Below, piece by piece: positions 56,163-64,000 of a stretch of 64,000 bases of DNA. The position numbers and the translations under genes were made by a program. Every line of letters starts with the position of its first letter. Position 1 is the first letter of the stretch. The stretch spans positions 155,025 through 219,024 of the forward strand of contig NZ_FNFO01000010.1 of NCBI RefSeq assembly GCF_900100765.1, read 5' to 3'. Origin of the DNA: Catalinimonas alkaloidigena. Its GTDB lineage: Bacteria > Bacteroidota > Bacteroidia > Cytophagales > Flexibacteraceae. The notes beneath the pieces were generated by a model. It had not been told where the DNA came from. It worked only from the letters and a program-made list of their open reading frames with translations, and did no database searches.

Positions 56163-58238
56163 CTACTTCGCGGCTTTGGAACTGCCGACGACTTTCATCA
56201 GACCACGCATCACGTAATAGTGGCCGGGGAAGGTGCAGACGTAGGGGTAATCGCCCACCTTCGGCGCGGTGAAGTAAATCGCCTGCGAGGTTTCGGGTTG
56301 CATGAGGCACGTGTGGTAAAGCACATCGTCCAGGTCGGGAATGTAGCCCAGTTTTGAGCCGTCGATGCCCAGGTCCATGGCGGCTTTCCCGACTTTATCG
56401 GCGCTGCCCGGCGTCGTGATGACCAGGTTGTGTAGCATGTCGTCCGAGTTCTGAAACACCACTTTTACGCGGCTGCCTTCTTCGATTTCAAACGCTTCCA
56501 GATCGTATTTCAGGCCGGGCTTCGTGCCGATGGTGATGGTCACGTCCGGACCGTTGGCCCAGTCGGCGGGTTGGGTCGAAACGCTCTTGGTCGGATCGGT
56601 GCCACAACCTTCGCCGGCTTCGCCCTGCGCCGCCTGTTGCTGCATCATGGCAACGTGGTGCTGGTGATCACCTGCGCCGCCGGGAATGTGGTTCAGCGTG
56701 TAGTAGCCCAGCGGGTGGAGCAATTCAGTGCCGTTCTGCGCCGTAATCCCTTTGAGTTTCAGTTCGTGGATGTAGCCCTCGCGCAGGCCGTTTACCGTCA
56801 GGGTGACGCGTTTGCCGTCGGCCGACACCTTCGCCTCGGTCACTTCGCAGGTCAACTGGTCGACGATGGGGCTGCCGTAGCGGCGGTGGTAGAGGTACGT
56901 GAAGCTGGTCATCTGGTACGCCTTCGGGTCGGCCGCCTGTTGGCGGTTCACGGGTTGTGTAAATTCCAGTTCGAAGCCTTCGTGCAGGGCACGCATCGCT
57001 TTGATCTCGAAAGGCGTCTTGCCGGTCCAGACGAGTCGCTGCAACCCGAAGGGCGCTTTGCCGGTCGCGGGCCATCCCCGGCTGGTCATGCCGACAAACA
57101 GGGAGTGGTCGCTGCCCCACGCCGTACGGAGGATGCCCGACGAAAAGCCTTCGCGGAAGGGAAAACACGCCCCCTGGTACTCGCCGTCGACTTTTTCGAG
57201 GAAGGCGCGCATCACTTTGCTGTGGCCCTGGTCACCCACCAGCAACTGCCCTTTGAACGGCCCAAAGCGTTCGTCCTTGATGGCGAGGATGGCCGAGGTG
57301 GAAATGCCCATCAGTGTATGCGGGAACCAGATGGTCGGGAGCTTGACGCGCGGATGTTCCTTCGCGAAATCGTACATCCGCCCGATGGAATCGGGAAAGT
57401 CGTCCAGCGTCAGGTCGTCGATGGGCGATTCGGGTTCGCCGGCCCACCGCAGGCTGGCAGGGTGTCCCGCAAAATCGCCTTCGTTCAGATGGGTAATCCG
57501 GCCCGAACCGATCCAGTCGCCCTGGTTTTCCGCGAAAAAGACCTCGCCGTTCGCATCGAGTCCAATTCCGGCAGGCGAACGCATCCCGGCGGCAAAGGGC
57601 GTCATCTTCCCATCTTCCGTGATTTTCAGCATCCAGCCGTGCCACTTCGAGAGACTCTTGCCTTTCCCCTCCCAGCCCAGGTTGAGGGTGACCAACATGT
57701 CGCCGTTCGGCAGGAACAGCGGTCCGTACGAGTACTCATGGTAATTCCCGGCCAGCGGCCAGGCGTAAATGACGTTGAACAGGTCGGCTTTTCCGTCCCC
57801 GTCCGTGTCGGTCATTTTGGTCAGTTCCGCCCGCTGCGTCGTGTAGAACGATCCTTTGTTGAACGAAAGAAACAGCGGCTCGTGCAGCCCGGACGCAAAG
57901 CGTGTGTATTGCGGACTTTTCCCGTAGGGTTGGTCGATCAGCCAGATTTCGCCGCGCCGTGTCGCCACGCCCAGCTGGTCCCGGTCGTTGAAGGCGATGC
58001 CGCCCACTTCCAATTCGACGCTGTCGGGAATCGGCACGTCCTGAATCGCGTAGTAGCGACTTTCCTTCTGCGCCATTTCCGTGTCAATTCCTTCCTGCGC
58101 CACCACCGCCAAAGGAAGCAGCAGGAACCAAAAGAAGGCAGGGAGGTGCCAACAGACTCTTTTGCTAGTAGCTACGGGGGGGCCGCCCCCGCGGTTAAAC
58201 CCGTAGCTACGGGAGCCTTTATATAGTATTTTTTTCAC
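56163..58238 (-). CDS. PVC-type/PQQ-like beta-propeller fused to an azurin-like cupredoxin; palindrome in signal peptide
   Basis: 691 residues, secreted. After the signal peptide comes a six-bladed-type propeller (about 70-430; VELEVGGIAFNDRDQLGVAT, MTDTDGDGKADLFNVIYAWP, AAGMRSPAGIGLDANGEVFF, GQLLVGDQGHSKVMRAFLEK) like those of sugar dehydrogenase and planctomycete-type heme/PQQ-binding proteins, then a sandwich (about 435-540) and a cupredoxin domain (about 565-691). Type 1 copper ligands are visible: His603 (MLHNLVI), Cys668, His673 and Met677 (CTFPGHYYVMRG), as in azurin. The segment GSRSYGFNRGGGPPVATS in the signal peptide is encoded by a palindrome (58168-58213). The gene starts 21 bases after the stop of the DUF1080-PA14 gene, so they form one unit. 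The likely role is redox or electron transfer linked to sugar oxidation. Confidence 0.82.
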   Translation of the reverse strand: MKKILYKGSRSYGFNRGGGPPVATSKRVCWHLPAFFWFLLLPLAVVAQEGIDTEMAQKESRYYAIQDVPIPDSVELEVGGIAFNDRDQLGVATRRGEIWLIDQPYGKSPQYTRFASGLHEPLFLSFNKGSFYTTQRAELTKMTDTDGDGKADLFNVIYAWPLAGNYHEYSYGPLFLPNGDMLVTLNLGWEGKGKSLSKWHGWMLKITEDGKMTPFAAGMRSPAGIGLDANGEVFFAENQGDWIGSGRITHLNEGDFAGHPASLRWAGEPESPIDDLTLDDFPDSIGRMYDFAKEHPRVKLPTIWFPHTLMGISTSAILAIKDERFGPFKGQLLVGDQGHSKVMRAFLEKVDGEYQGACFPFREGFSSGILRTAWGSDHSLFVGMTSRGWPATGKAPFGLQRLVWTGKTPFEIKAMRALHEGFELEFTQPVNRQQAADPKAYQMTSFTYLYHRRYGSPIVDQLTCEVTEAKVSADGKRVTLTVNGLREGYIHELKLKGITAQNGTELLHPLGYYTLNHIPGGAGDHQHHVAMMQQQAAQGEAGEGCGTDPTKSVSTQPADWANGPDVTITIGTKPGLKYDLEAFEIEEGSRVKVVFQNSDDMLHNLVITTPGSADKVGKAAMDLGIDGSKLGYIPDLDDVLYHTCLMQPETSQAIYFTAPKVGDYPYVCTFPGHYYVMRGLMKVVGSSKAAK
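58168..58213. repeat. GTAGCTACGGG palindrome inside a coding 5' end
   Basis: GTAGCTACGGG (58168-58178) and CCCGTAGCTAC (58200-58210) form the outer arms with GGGGG/CCCCC inside; the right arm continues as CCCGTAGCTACGGG, itself a perfect palindrome. It is read in frame within the signal-peptide region of the propeller-cupredoxin gene. Confidence 0.85.
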
Positions 58239-58259
58239 TATTCGTACGTCTAAAGATGC

Positions 58260-60071
58260 TTACCAGATGATAGAATACCGGACTTGGCTATCGCCCGACA
58301 CAGGCACGACCAACTCTTCCTGTCCACCGCTCTGGCGGATCTTAGGTTCGTGTCCCGCCGCCTCGATGTTCTCGATATAATAGCGCTTCCCGTCGATGGC
58401 GTACGCGCCGTTGGGAAGTTGCTCAATCGTACGGCCGCTGCCCAACAAACACATCAGTTCCTGCTTGTCGGTATCCCCAAAATCAAAACTCACTTCTCGT
58501 TGCAGCCCCGTCTGATCGGGCGTGGCGTGCAGAAAATCTTCGACGGCGACGCCCTTGTAGTGATAGAAAAAGATGGGCAGGCCGTTTTGCAGGCGATAGC
58601 CGCGTTGGGTGAAGGGATTCTGATCGGCCCCGATGGAGTCGGGCCACGACGGATTTTCACCCGACAGTGCCGCGACGGTCGGCACGCCCACCAGCGGTAA
58701 GTTGGCCCCCATGGGCTGTTCCAGTTGCGGCTCGCCCCGGTCACGCCACATGAGCGAGACGTCCAGGAAATCGCCGTGCCAGACCTGCAACGGCGCGTAG
58801 GCGTTCACATCGTAAGCGTAATTGAGGCCACCCGGCAGGCCGACTGACATCGCGTACGCGTTTTTGTCTTTGCCGTGCATCATAAACCCACGCTGAATCA
58901 CCGGCTCGTTTTCCACTACGATGGGCAGCGGATCGACCTCTTTGCTGCGGCGGTACGATGCGACCGTTGTTAGGGTTGTCCACGGAATGCCAGGGCCCTG
59001 ATACCCGAGCACCAGGCTCTCGTCGCGGTTGGCGTAGACGATCCGAAAGGGATGGGTGCCTTCTTCCAGGTAGCGACCGCCGTAGAAAAACTGCTGGTAG
59101 TTGCGGGAGAATTGGTTGTTAACGACCTCCTGGTCATCGATGTAGAGCCAGCTTTCGCCTCCAGTCGACAGCCGGAACAGGTAGTTGCCCGCCCGTGGAA
59201 TTTCCATCTCGCCGCTGAACACCATGTCGCGGTCCTGAATCCCCACCCGAAACGATAGCGTATCAGTGCTTCCGGTTTCTTCGGGTTGCAGACTCGCCAG
59301 CGTATCGGGATTGCGGTACATGCCTTCGTAGACGGCATACTGCATGTTGCGCAACGCCATCTGATCGCCGCCGTACTGCTTGTATTCCAATCTCTTAATG
59401 GCGATGCCCTGCCCCTGGATCACGAGCGGGGTGGTAGCGGGAGAGGCGTCCGTCGCGGATGCTTCAGCGAGGGTTACCTCCTGCTGGATGGTTTCGCCGT
59501 TCAAGATCACCTGGGCCAACCGGGCATCGGAGACCATGTTGCCGTTATTGTCCAGTTCGGGTGCTTTGAAGCTGATCTGGATATGTTGCCACAAGCCGGG
59601 CGCTTTGCAGGCATTTTCGGAGGGCGCTTGCCGGCCTGTTCCACCGCAGGATTCGGGCGTTACTTCCGTTTGTCCCCAGCTATCGTTCAGGCTGACTTCG
59701 TAGCGTCCCTGCAGCCGGAGCTTCGCCTGCGCGTCTTTCGCGAGCATAAATTCCAACACGAGGTCCATATCGCCGTGCTCCCACGTCGTACGCAATACCG
59801 CGTCCTGCCCCTGACTAACGAGGATGCCTGTTCCTTCAGAGACTGACAAGTCGTGGGATTTCGTACGGTCGGCATAGGCATCGCCGACAACCTGCCAGCC
59901 GTTGTTCGAGGCGGGTTGAAAGGCCTCCAGATTGTCCAGTGAAACGGACGTCAGAGGAAGTTCGGTGATGGTCGTTTCTTCGGCAAAAAGATCGGTTTCC
60001 TGCGCGCTATCATCGCCTTGACAAGCGACCAACAGGCCAAGCACAGCAACCCCAACAAAAGATTTCCACAT
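58260..60071 (-). CDS. DUF1080 (3-keto-disaccharide hydrolase-like) plus PA14 domain lipoprotein
   Basis: 603 residues, lipoprotein signal MWKSFVGVAVLGLLVAC (Cys17). A DUF1080 concanavalin-like domain spans about 45-225 (LEAFQPASNNGWQVVGDAYA, DMDLVLEFMLAKDAQAKLRL, RYEVSLNDSWGQTEVT). A PA14 sugar-binding-type domain spans about 240-365 (YAVYEGMYRNPDTLASLQPE, RAGNYLFRLSTGGESWLYID, GGRYLEEGTHPFRIVYANRD). A C-terminal sandwich of unknown kind follows (FMMHGKDKNAYAMSVGLPGG). It is directly upstream of the propeller-cupredoxin gene with a 21-base gap. A hydrolase for oxidised glycosides is plausible; a purely glycan-binding role is the alternative. Confidence 0.8.
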   Translation of the reverse strand: MWKSFVGVAVLGLLVACQGDDSAQETDLFAEETTITELPLTSVSLDNLEAFQPASNNGWQVVGDAYADRTKSHDLSVSEGTGILVSQGQDAVLRTTWEHGDMDLVLEFMLAKDAQAKLRLQGRYEVSLNDSWGQTEVTPESCGGTGRQAPSENACKAPGLWQHIQISFKAPELDNNGNMVSDARLAQVILNGETIQQEVTLAEASATDASPATTPLVIQGQGIAIKRLEYKQYGGDQMALRNMQYAVYEGMYRNPDTLASLQPEETGSTDTLSFRVGIQDRDMVFSGEMEIPRAGNYLFRLSTGGESWLYIDDQEVVNNQFSRNYQQFFYGGRYLEEGTHPFRIVYANRDESLVLGYQGPGIPWTTLTTVASYRRSKEVDPLPIVVENEPVIQRGFMMHGKDKNAYAMSVGLPGGLNYAYDVNAYAPLQVWHGDFLDVSLMWRDRGEPQLEQPMGANLPLVGVPTVAALSGENPSWPDSIGADQNPFTQRGYRLQNGLPIFFYHYKGVAVEDFLHATPDQTGLQREVSFDFGDTDKQELMCLLGSGRTIEQLPNGAYAIDGKRYYIENIEAAGHEPKIRQSGGQEELVVPVSGDSQVRYSIIW

Positions 60072-60184
60072 GGCAATACTAGCTCCGGCCCCGGCAGTAA
60101 CGTAGGTTTTGAATGGGGCCGTATTTCTGGTAAAGAGCCTTTCGCAATTGGATTGTACTCTTTGGAAAGGAGAAAGATGGCCGA

Positions 60185-61555
60185 TTACTCAGCCTCAATT
60201 TTGTGGGTGACTTCCTGAAATTCCATCTTGTTGTCGTCCGACGTGACCGTCACGTTTTTCAGCAACAGGTTGTCGACGTACTGGAACGTCGCGCCTGATG
60301 CGGCCTGGATGTTGACGTTTTCGAGAATGACGTTTTCGGCGTGGGCCAGGGGCCAGCCTAAAAAGCTGATGGCGGTGCGGGCGTCGGTGGCTTCTACGTC
60401 ACGGATGGTGAGGTTGCGGTAGCGCGGGGTTGCCTTCTCGAACGGTACTTTGATCTCCTGCCACTCGTCGATGTAATCGGAGCCGTCGACGTTCCGCAGC
60501 GCGTAGTCGATCACCGTCTTTACATTTTTTACTTTCCAGCCTTCATGCGTGATGTTTTCGATGACACCGCCCCGCCCTGGTCGCGGCTTGAACTTAATCG
60601 GGGCCTGATTGCCATCGGCGACGCAGTTTTTCACCAGCACGTTTTTGATGCCTCCGGCCGTCTCGGTACCCATTGATACGCCGCCGTGCCCGCTCCCAAA
60701 GGTGCAGTTCTCGATCAGGACATTTTCGGTCGGGATGTTGATGCGCAGGCCGTCCGACCCGCGCCCCGATTTCACAGCAATGCAGTCGTCGTCGCAGGCG
60801 ATATAACAATCACGAATGGCAATGTCGTGGCTCGAATCCACGTCGATCCCGTCCGAACTCGCCGCCCGTTTTCCCGATTCCAGCACGGGGTTGACGATGT
60901 TGACGTTCGTGACGTCAATGTCGTGGCTGTAACAGATGTGTACCGTCCAGAAACCGGAGTTGCGCAGCTTCACGTTCTCCAGGGTACATTCCGACGTATT
61001 CTGGAACAGCATCAGCCGGGGTCGCGGCACGTGCCAGTCGATCAGGTCGCCGGGGACTTTACCCGTCAGGCTGTCGCGCTTCTGCCAGTACGGTTCCCAC
61101 CAGTAGTAACCCGATCCGTCGATGGTGCCATCGCCGGTGATGGTGACATGGCTGGCGTCGATGATGTTGATAAACGCCGAGGGCCAGTCCATCTCGATGC
61201 CGGCGATGCGGGTGTTTTTCAGTTCCGGAAAATTTTCCAGTCCCGCCACCGCCCGCAGCTTCGCGCCTTCCTGCACCTCCAGCGTCACGCCTTCTTTCAG
61301 AAAAATCGCACCCGACGAAAACACGCCTTTCGGGATCTGGACCGTCCCACCCCCGTTTTCTGCACAGGCGTCAATAGCCTGTTGAATCGCCTCCGTATTC
61401 ACCGTCACCGAATCGCCCACCGCGCCATACGCCGTGATGAGGTAAGTCGCCGTTTCAGAAGAGGCCGTCTTGGTATCAGCGGGTTGTTCGCAGGAGAACA
61501 AGCTGAGGCAGAGAATGCTTACCAGTAGCGACGGAATTAACCGCCCCCTCCTCAC
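60185..61555 (-). CDS. GH28-like glycosidase with altered motifs, lipoprotein
   Basis: 456 residues read from a GTG at 61555, which gives an ideal lipoprotein signal (MRRGRLIPSLLVSILCLSLF, then Ser-Cys22). The only ATG in frame is at 61738 and would prepend a translated repeat region. Beta-helix start YLITAYGAVGDSVTVNTEAI and NGGGTVQIPKGVFSSGAIFL. Motifs are variant: SSDGID with Asp235 in place of NTD, CDDDC with Asp255-257, GSGHGG with His290, and IKFKPRPG where RIK is usual. The aspartates and the GHG histidine are kept, so it is probably active but with a different subsite preference, such as a rhamnogalacturonan- or apiogalacturonan-type substrate. The gap to the GH78 gene upstream holds only repeats. 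Confidence 0.88.
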   Translation of the reverse strand: MRRGRLIPSLLVSILCLSLFSCEQPADTKTASSETATYLITAYGAVGDSVTVNTEAIQQAIDACAENGGGTVQIPKGVFSSGAIFLKEGVTLEVQEGAKLRAVAGLENFPELKNTRIAGIEMDWPSAFINIIDASHVTITGDGTIDGSGYYWWEPYWQKRDSLTGKVPGDLIDWHVPRPRLMLFQNTSECTLENVKLRNSGFWTVHICYSHDIDVTNVNIVNPVLESGKRAASSDGIDVDSSHDIAIRDCYIACDDDCIAVKSGRGSDGLRINIPTENVLIENCTFGSGHGGVSMGTETAGGIKNVLVKNCVADGNQAPIKFKPRPGRGGVIENITHEGWKVKNVKTVIDYALRNVDGSDYIDEWQEIKVPFEKATPRYRNLTIRDVEATDARTAISFLGWPLAHAENVILENVNIQAASGATFQYVDNLLLKNVTVTSDDNKMEFQEVTHKIEAE

Positions 61556-61657
61556 TAGTTTCAGCTTATAGCTGAAACTCAGGAACACAGGGAAGCTTGG
61601 GGCGGCTCCAGCTACAAGCTGATGCCAGGGTTTGAAAATTAGTAGCGACGGAATCAA
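61525..61657. repeat. REP cluster at the 5' end of the GH28-like gene
   Basis: GTAGCGACGGAATTAA (61525-61540) and GTAGCGACGGAATCAA (61642-61657) are direct repeats. Between them lie AGTTTCAGCT-TAT-AGCTGAAACT (61557-61579), GAACACAGGGAAGCTTGG and a further AGCT-rich RAYT-type unit. The first direct copy falls inside the lipoprotein signal sequence. Confidence 0.8.
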
Positions 61658-61753
61658 ACACCCGACAGACGGCCCTGCGGCGTCCTGGTCTGTAACTAGG
61701 GATGCAAAAAAACGCTTCTTATGTTTCAATAAACGCATGCAATTCAGGGGAGA

Positions 61754-64000
61754 CTACTGTGCGGCTTTCTGCCACGGATAAGTGAAGACGTACGTGCCGG
61801 AACCCAGGTCGACTTTTACAGCATCGTCCTGCGCGGTTACGTTTTTAGCGACTTTGTTGCTACTCAGGGCTTTGCCGTCCATCTGGACTGCTGCGGTGGT
61901 GGCGTTCGGCAGGACGACCGTGGCGGTGGTGTTGGCGGGCACTTCGACCGTGTAGGTCATTTGTCCTCCGTCGAGTCGCCAGCCGGAAGCCACTTCGCCG
62001 TACATCGTTTTGAGCGTCGCGGTAGCGTTGGTCAGGTCGCCGCCCGGTGTCGGTTGGAAGATCGTGTGTTTATAGCCCGGCTGTTCGGGATCGAGCTGGA
62101 GTCCCGCCACGGTCGTGTACATCCAGTCGCCGATGGCCCCGTAGGCGTAGTGGTTGAACGAGTTCATGCCCACCGTCTGGAAGGTGCCGTCGGGGCGTTG
62201 GCCGTCCCAGCGCTCCCAGATCGTAGTCGCGCCCTGCGTGACGGGATAGAGCCACGATGGATAGCGCTTGTTGAACAGAAGTTGGTAGGCCAGTTCGGGG
62301 TAACCGTTGTCCGATAGGGCTTTGCACAGGACCGGCGTGCCCAGAAAGCCCGTGGTCAGGTGACCGAAGTAGCGTACGTCTTCCGCCAGTCGCTCGGCCG
62401 CCATGTCTTTCAGTTCATTAGGAACGAGGCCGAACGCTAACGCCAGTGCGTAGGCCGTCTGCGTGTTGGACGTGAGCCGCCCGGTCGAGGTCATAAATTC
62501 TTTATTGAACGCGGCCTTGATCTTCGGCCGGAGGGAGGCCAGTTCCTGCGCTTCCTGATCCTTGCCCAGAAGCCGGGCGACGTTTTCCAGGATGCCGGTC
62601 GAGTGATAGAAGTAGGCCGTGGCGATCAGGTCTTTGTCGGTGTGCGCGCCCGCGTAGCCGTAGTCCGGCGCGTTGTAATTGTAGCTTTCGTACTCCGCGA
62701 ACGAAAGCCAGTCGCCGAAGTGGAATCCGTAATCAAAGATGTAGCGATCACCGGCGTGTTTCCGCATGTAATCGACCCAGCCCTTCATCGTCGGGTACAT
62801 CGTTTCGAGGATGCGCTGGTCACCGTAGGCCTGGTAGACCGTCCAGGGAATGACGATGACCGCGTCGGCCCAGCCCGTCGCCCCGAAGCCGTCGGACCAG
62901 CCCGTGCCGCCGCCGTTTTCCACCATGTTCGGTACGACCCACGGAATGCTGCCGTCTTCCCGCTGATCGACCACAAAATCCTGCATCCATTTCGTGAAGA
63001 ACGGCGCGGCGTTCATGTTGAAACAGGCCGTCGGGGCGAAGACCTGGGCGTCGCCCGTCCAGCCGAGGCGTTCGTCACGTTGCGGGCAGTCGGTCGGTAC
63101 GTCGAGGAAGTTCCCCTTCTGCCCCCACTGGATGTTGCTCTGCAACTGGTTGAGGAGCGAGTCGGACGAGGTAAAGTTGCCGATAGGTTCCATGTCGGAA
63201 TGAATCACGATGCCGGTAATGGCGTCGGGCGTCAGCTCACCGGGATAGCCCTGCACCTGCACGTAGCGGAAGCCGTGGAACGTGAAGTGTGGCTCGTAAA
63301 CTTCTTCGCCGTCGCCCTTCAGGATGTAGACATCCGTATTTTTGGCGGTGCGCAGGTTGGCGGTGTAAAAATTGCCTTCTTTGTCGAGCACCTCCGCGAA
63401 CGTCAGCGTCACCTTATCGCCTTTCTGGCCTTTGACGTTCAGCCGCGCCCAGCCGACCATGTTCTGCCCGAGGTCAAAGACTTTCTCTCCCTTCGGGGTG
63501 GTGATGAACTCGACGGGTTTCAGTTCCTCTACTTTCCGGACGGGCGATCCGACGGAGGTGACCAACGTGTTTTTCGTGTGATCCAGCGGTTTAACGGCCG
63601 TCCAGCCAGAACCGGAGAAAGTAGGTTGCGACCAGCCTTTCTGCTCCAGCCGGGCGTCGTAGGTTTCGCCGTTGTAGAGGTCGGACGCGAGGATCGGGCC
63701 TTTGCGGGCCGTCCACGACGGATCGGTGATGATTGTTTCTTTGGAACCGTCCTGGTAGGTGACGTCCAGTTGCAGGAGCAGCGCCAGGTCCTCGCCGTAC
63801 GTATTGCGGTTTTCCTCTTCCCAGCCGAGGTGCCCCCGGTACCAGCCGTCGCCCAGGATCGCGCCGATGGCGTTGCTGCCCGGTTGCAATTGACGGGTCA
63901 CGTCGTAGACCTGGTACTGTAGAATCTGGTCGTAGTTGGTCCAGCCGGGCGTAAACACCTCATCGCCGACCTTCTTCCCGTTCAGTTGGAGTTCGTACAA
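61754..64000 (-). CDS. GH78 alpha-L-rhamnosidase (5' end cut by window)
   Basis: At least 748 residues; the true start lies beyond the window, since the first visible codon is an internal leucine (YELQLNGKKVGDEVFTPGWT is the middle of the N-terminal binding domain). Domains: GH78 N-terminal sandwiches (GWYRGHLGWEEENRNTYGED, VFDLGQNMVGWARLNVKGQK), then an (alpha/alpha)6 barrel with the general-acid region FLDVPTDCPQRDERLGWTGD and the base region TTIWERWDGQRPDGTFQTVG, and a C-terminal sandwich. Expected to release alpha-L-rhamnose from rhamnogalacturonan. It is the most upstream visible gene of the minus-strand run that continues to 39402. Confidence 0.94.
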   Translation of the reverse strand: MYELQLNGKKVGDEVFTPGWTNYDQILQYQVYDVTRQLQPGSNAIGAILGDGWYRGHLGWEEENRNTYGEDLALLLQLDVTYQDGSKETIITDPSWTARKGPILASDLYNGETYDARLEQKGWSQPTFSGSGWTAVKPLDHTKNTLVTSVGSPVRKVEELKPVEFITTPKGEKVFDLGQNMVGWARLNVKGQKGDKVTLTFAEVLDKEGNFYTANLRTAKNTDVYILKGDGEEVYEPHFTFHGFRYVQVQGYPGELTPDAITGIVIHSDMEPIGNFTSSDSLLNQLQSNIQWGQKGNFLDVPTDCPQRDERLGWTGDAQVFAPTACFNMNAAPFFTKWMQDFVVDQREDGSIPWVVPNMVENGGGTGWSDGFGATGWADAVIVIPWTVYQAYGDQRILETMYPTMKGWVDYMRKHAGDRYIFDYGFHFGDWLSFAEYESYNYNAPDYGYAGAHTDKDLIATAYFYHSTGILENVARLLGKDQEAQELASLRPKIKAAFNKEFMTSTGRLTSNTQTAYALALAFGLVPNELKDMAAERLAEDVRYFGHLTTGFLGTPVLCKALSDNGYPELAYQLLFNKRYPSWLYPVTQGATTIWERWDGQRPDGTFQTVGMNSFNHYAYGAIGDWMYTTVAGLQLDPEQPGYKHTIFQPTPGGDLTNATATLKTMYGEVASGWRLDGGQMTYTVEVPANTTATVVLPNATTAAVQMDGKALSSNKVAKNVTAQDDAVKVDLGSGTYVFTYPWQKAAQ

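Noticed and set aside
61556-61738. ATG at 61738 as start of the GH28-like gene
   Set aside because: The added 61 residues translate REP DNA and put the lipoprotein signal in the middle of the chain; the GTG at 61555 gives a normal signal.

Overview
The window comes from a G+C-rich member of the Bacteroidota, most likely Cytophagales-like. The evidence is two SusC/SusD outer-membrane glycan uptake pairs, each with its own ECF sigma factor and FecR anti-sigma factor, many lipoprotein signal peptides, and one secreted protein with a type IX (T9SS) C-terminal sorting domain. No rRNA, tRNA or CRISPR array was seen. Most of the 64 kb is a very large pectin-type polysaccharide utilisation region. 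Both ends are cut through genes: a family 1 pectate lyase on the left and a GH78 alpha-L-rhamnosidase on the right.

Layout. (1) 1-7799, minus strand: ECF sigma, FecR, SusC, SusD and PL1 pectate lyase, transcribed leftward. (2) 8082-18754, plus strand, divergent from module 1: GH2 beta-galactosidase, GH106 alpha-L-rhamnosidase, a five-bladed-propeller glycosidase and a second GH2. (3) 18816-24763: a DUF4126 membrane protein, an orphan histidine kinase, a GH127-type beta-L-arabinofuranosidase, a T9SS cargo protein and a small oxidase-subunit-I-like membrane protein. (4) 24764-39329, mostly minus strand: a second sigma-FecR-SusC-SusD module, followed by a DapA/NAL-family aldolase, a sodium/solute symporter, a sialate-O-acetylesterase-like esterase and a DUF5703 protein. 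A REP-associated transposase (RAYT) with its repeats interrupts this part. (5) 39402-64000, almost all minus strand: alpha/beta-hydrolase esterase, GH29, GH2-malectin, DUF1080, GH95, DUF5060 glycosidase, GH28, an MGH1-like glycosidase, a propeller-cupredoxin fusion, DUF1080-PA14, GH28 and GH78. One A+T-rich HNH gene is inserted on the opposite strand.

How the genes work together (inference from families). PL1 and GH28 enzymes would cut galacturonan. GH78 and GH106 would remove rhamnose, the GH2 enzymes galactose or uronic acid, GH127 arabinofuranose, and GH29 and GH95 fucose or galactose. Esterases would remove acyl groups. This combination points to rhamnogalacturonan I or II. The two SusCD pairs import oligosaccharides, and the two sigma/FecR pairs would sense import through the N-terminal STN signalling domains of the SusC proteins. 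The aldolase-symporter-esterase trio suggests use of a keto-deoxy sugar acid.

The least expected layer is dispersed palindromic DNA. At least four repeat families occur in the gaps. One surrounds the RAYT gene and another brackets the HNH gene. Three secreted-protein genes appear to carry palindromes, or their remnants, inside the 5' coding part of the signal peptide. The most promising possibly undescribed system is the adjacent propeller-cupredoxin and DUF1080-PA14 pair, which could be a redox-assisted glycoside-cleaving module within a pectin locus.
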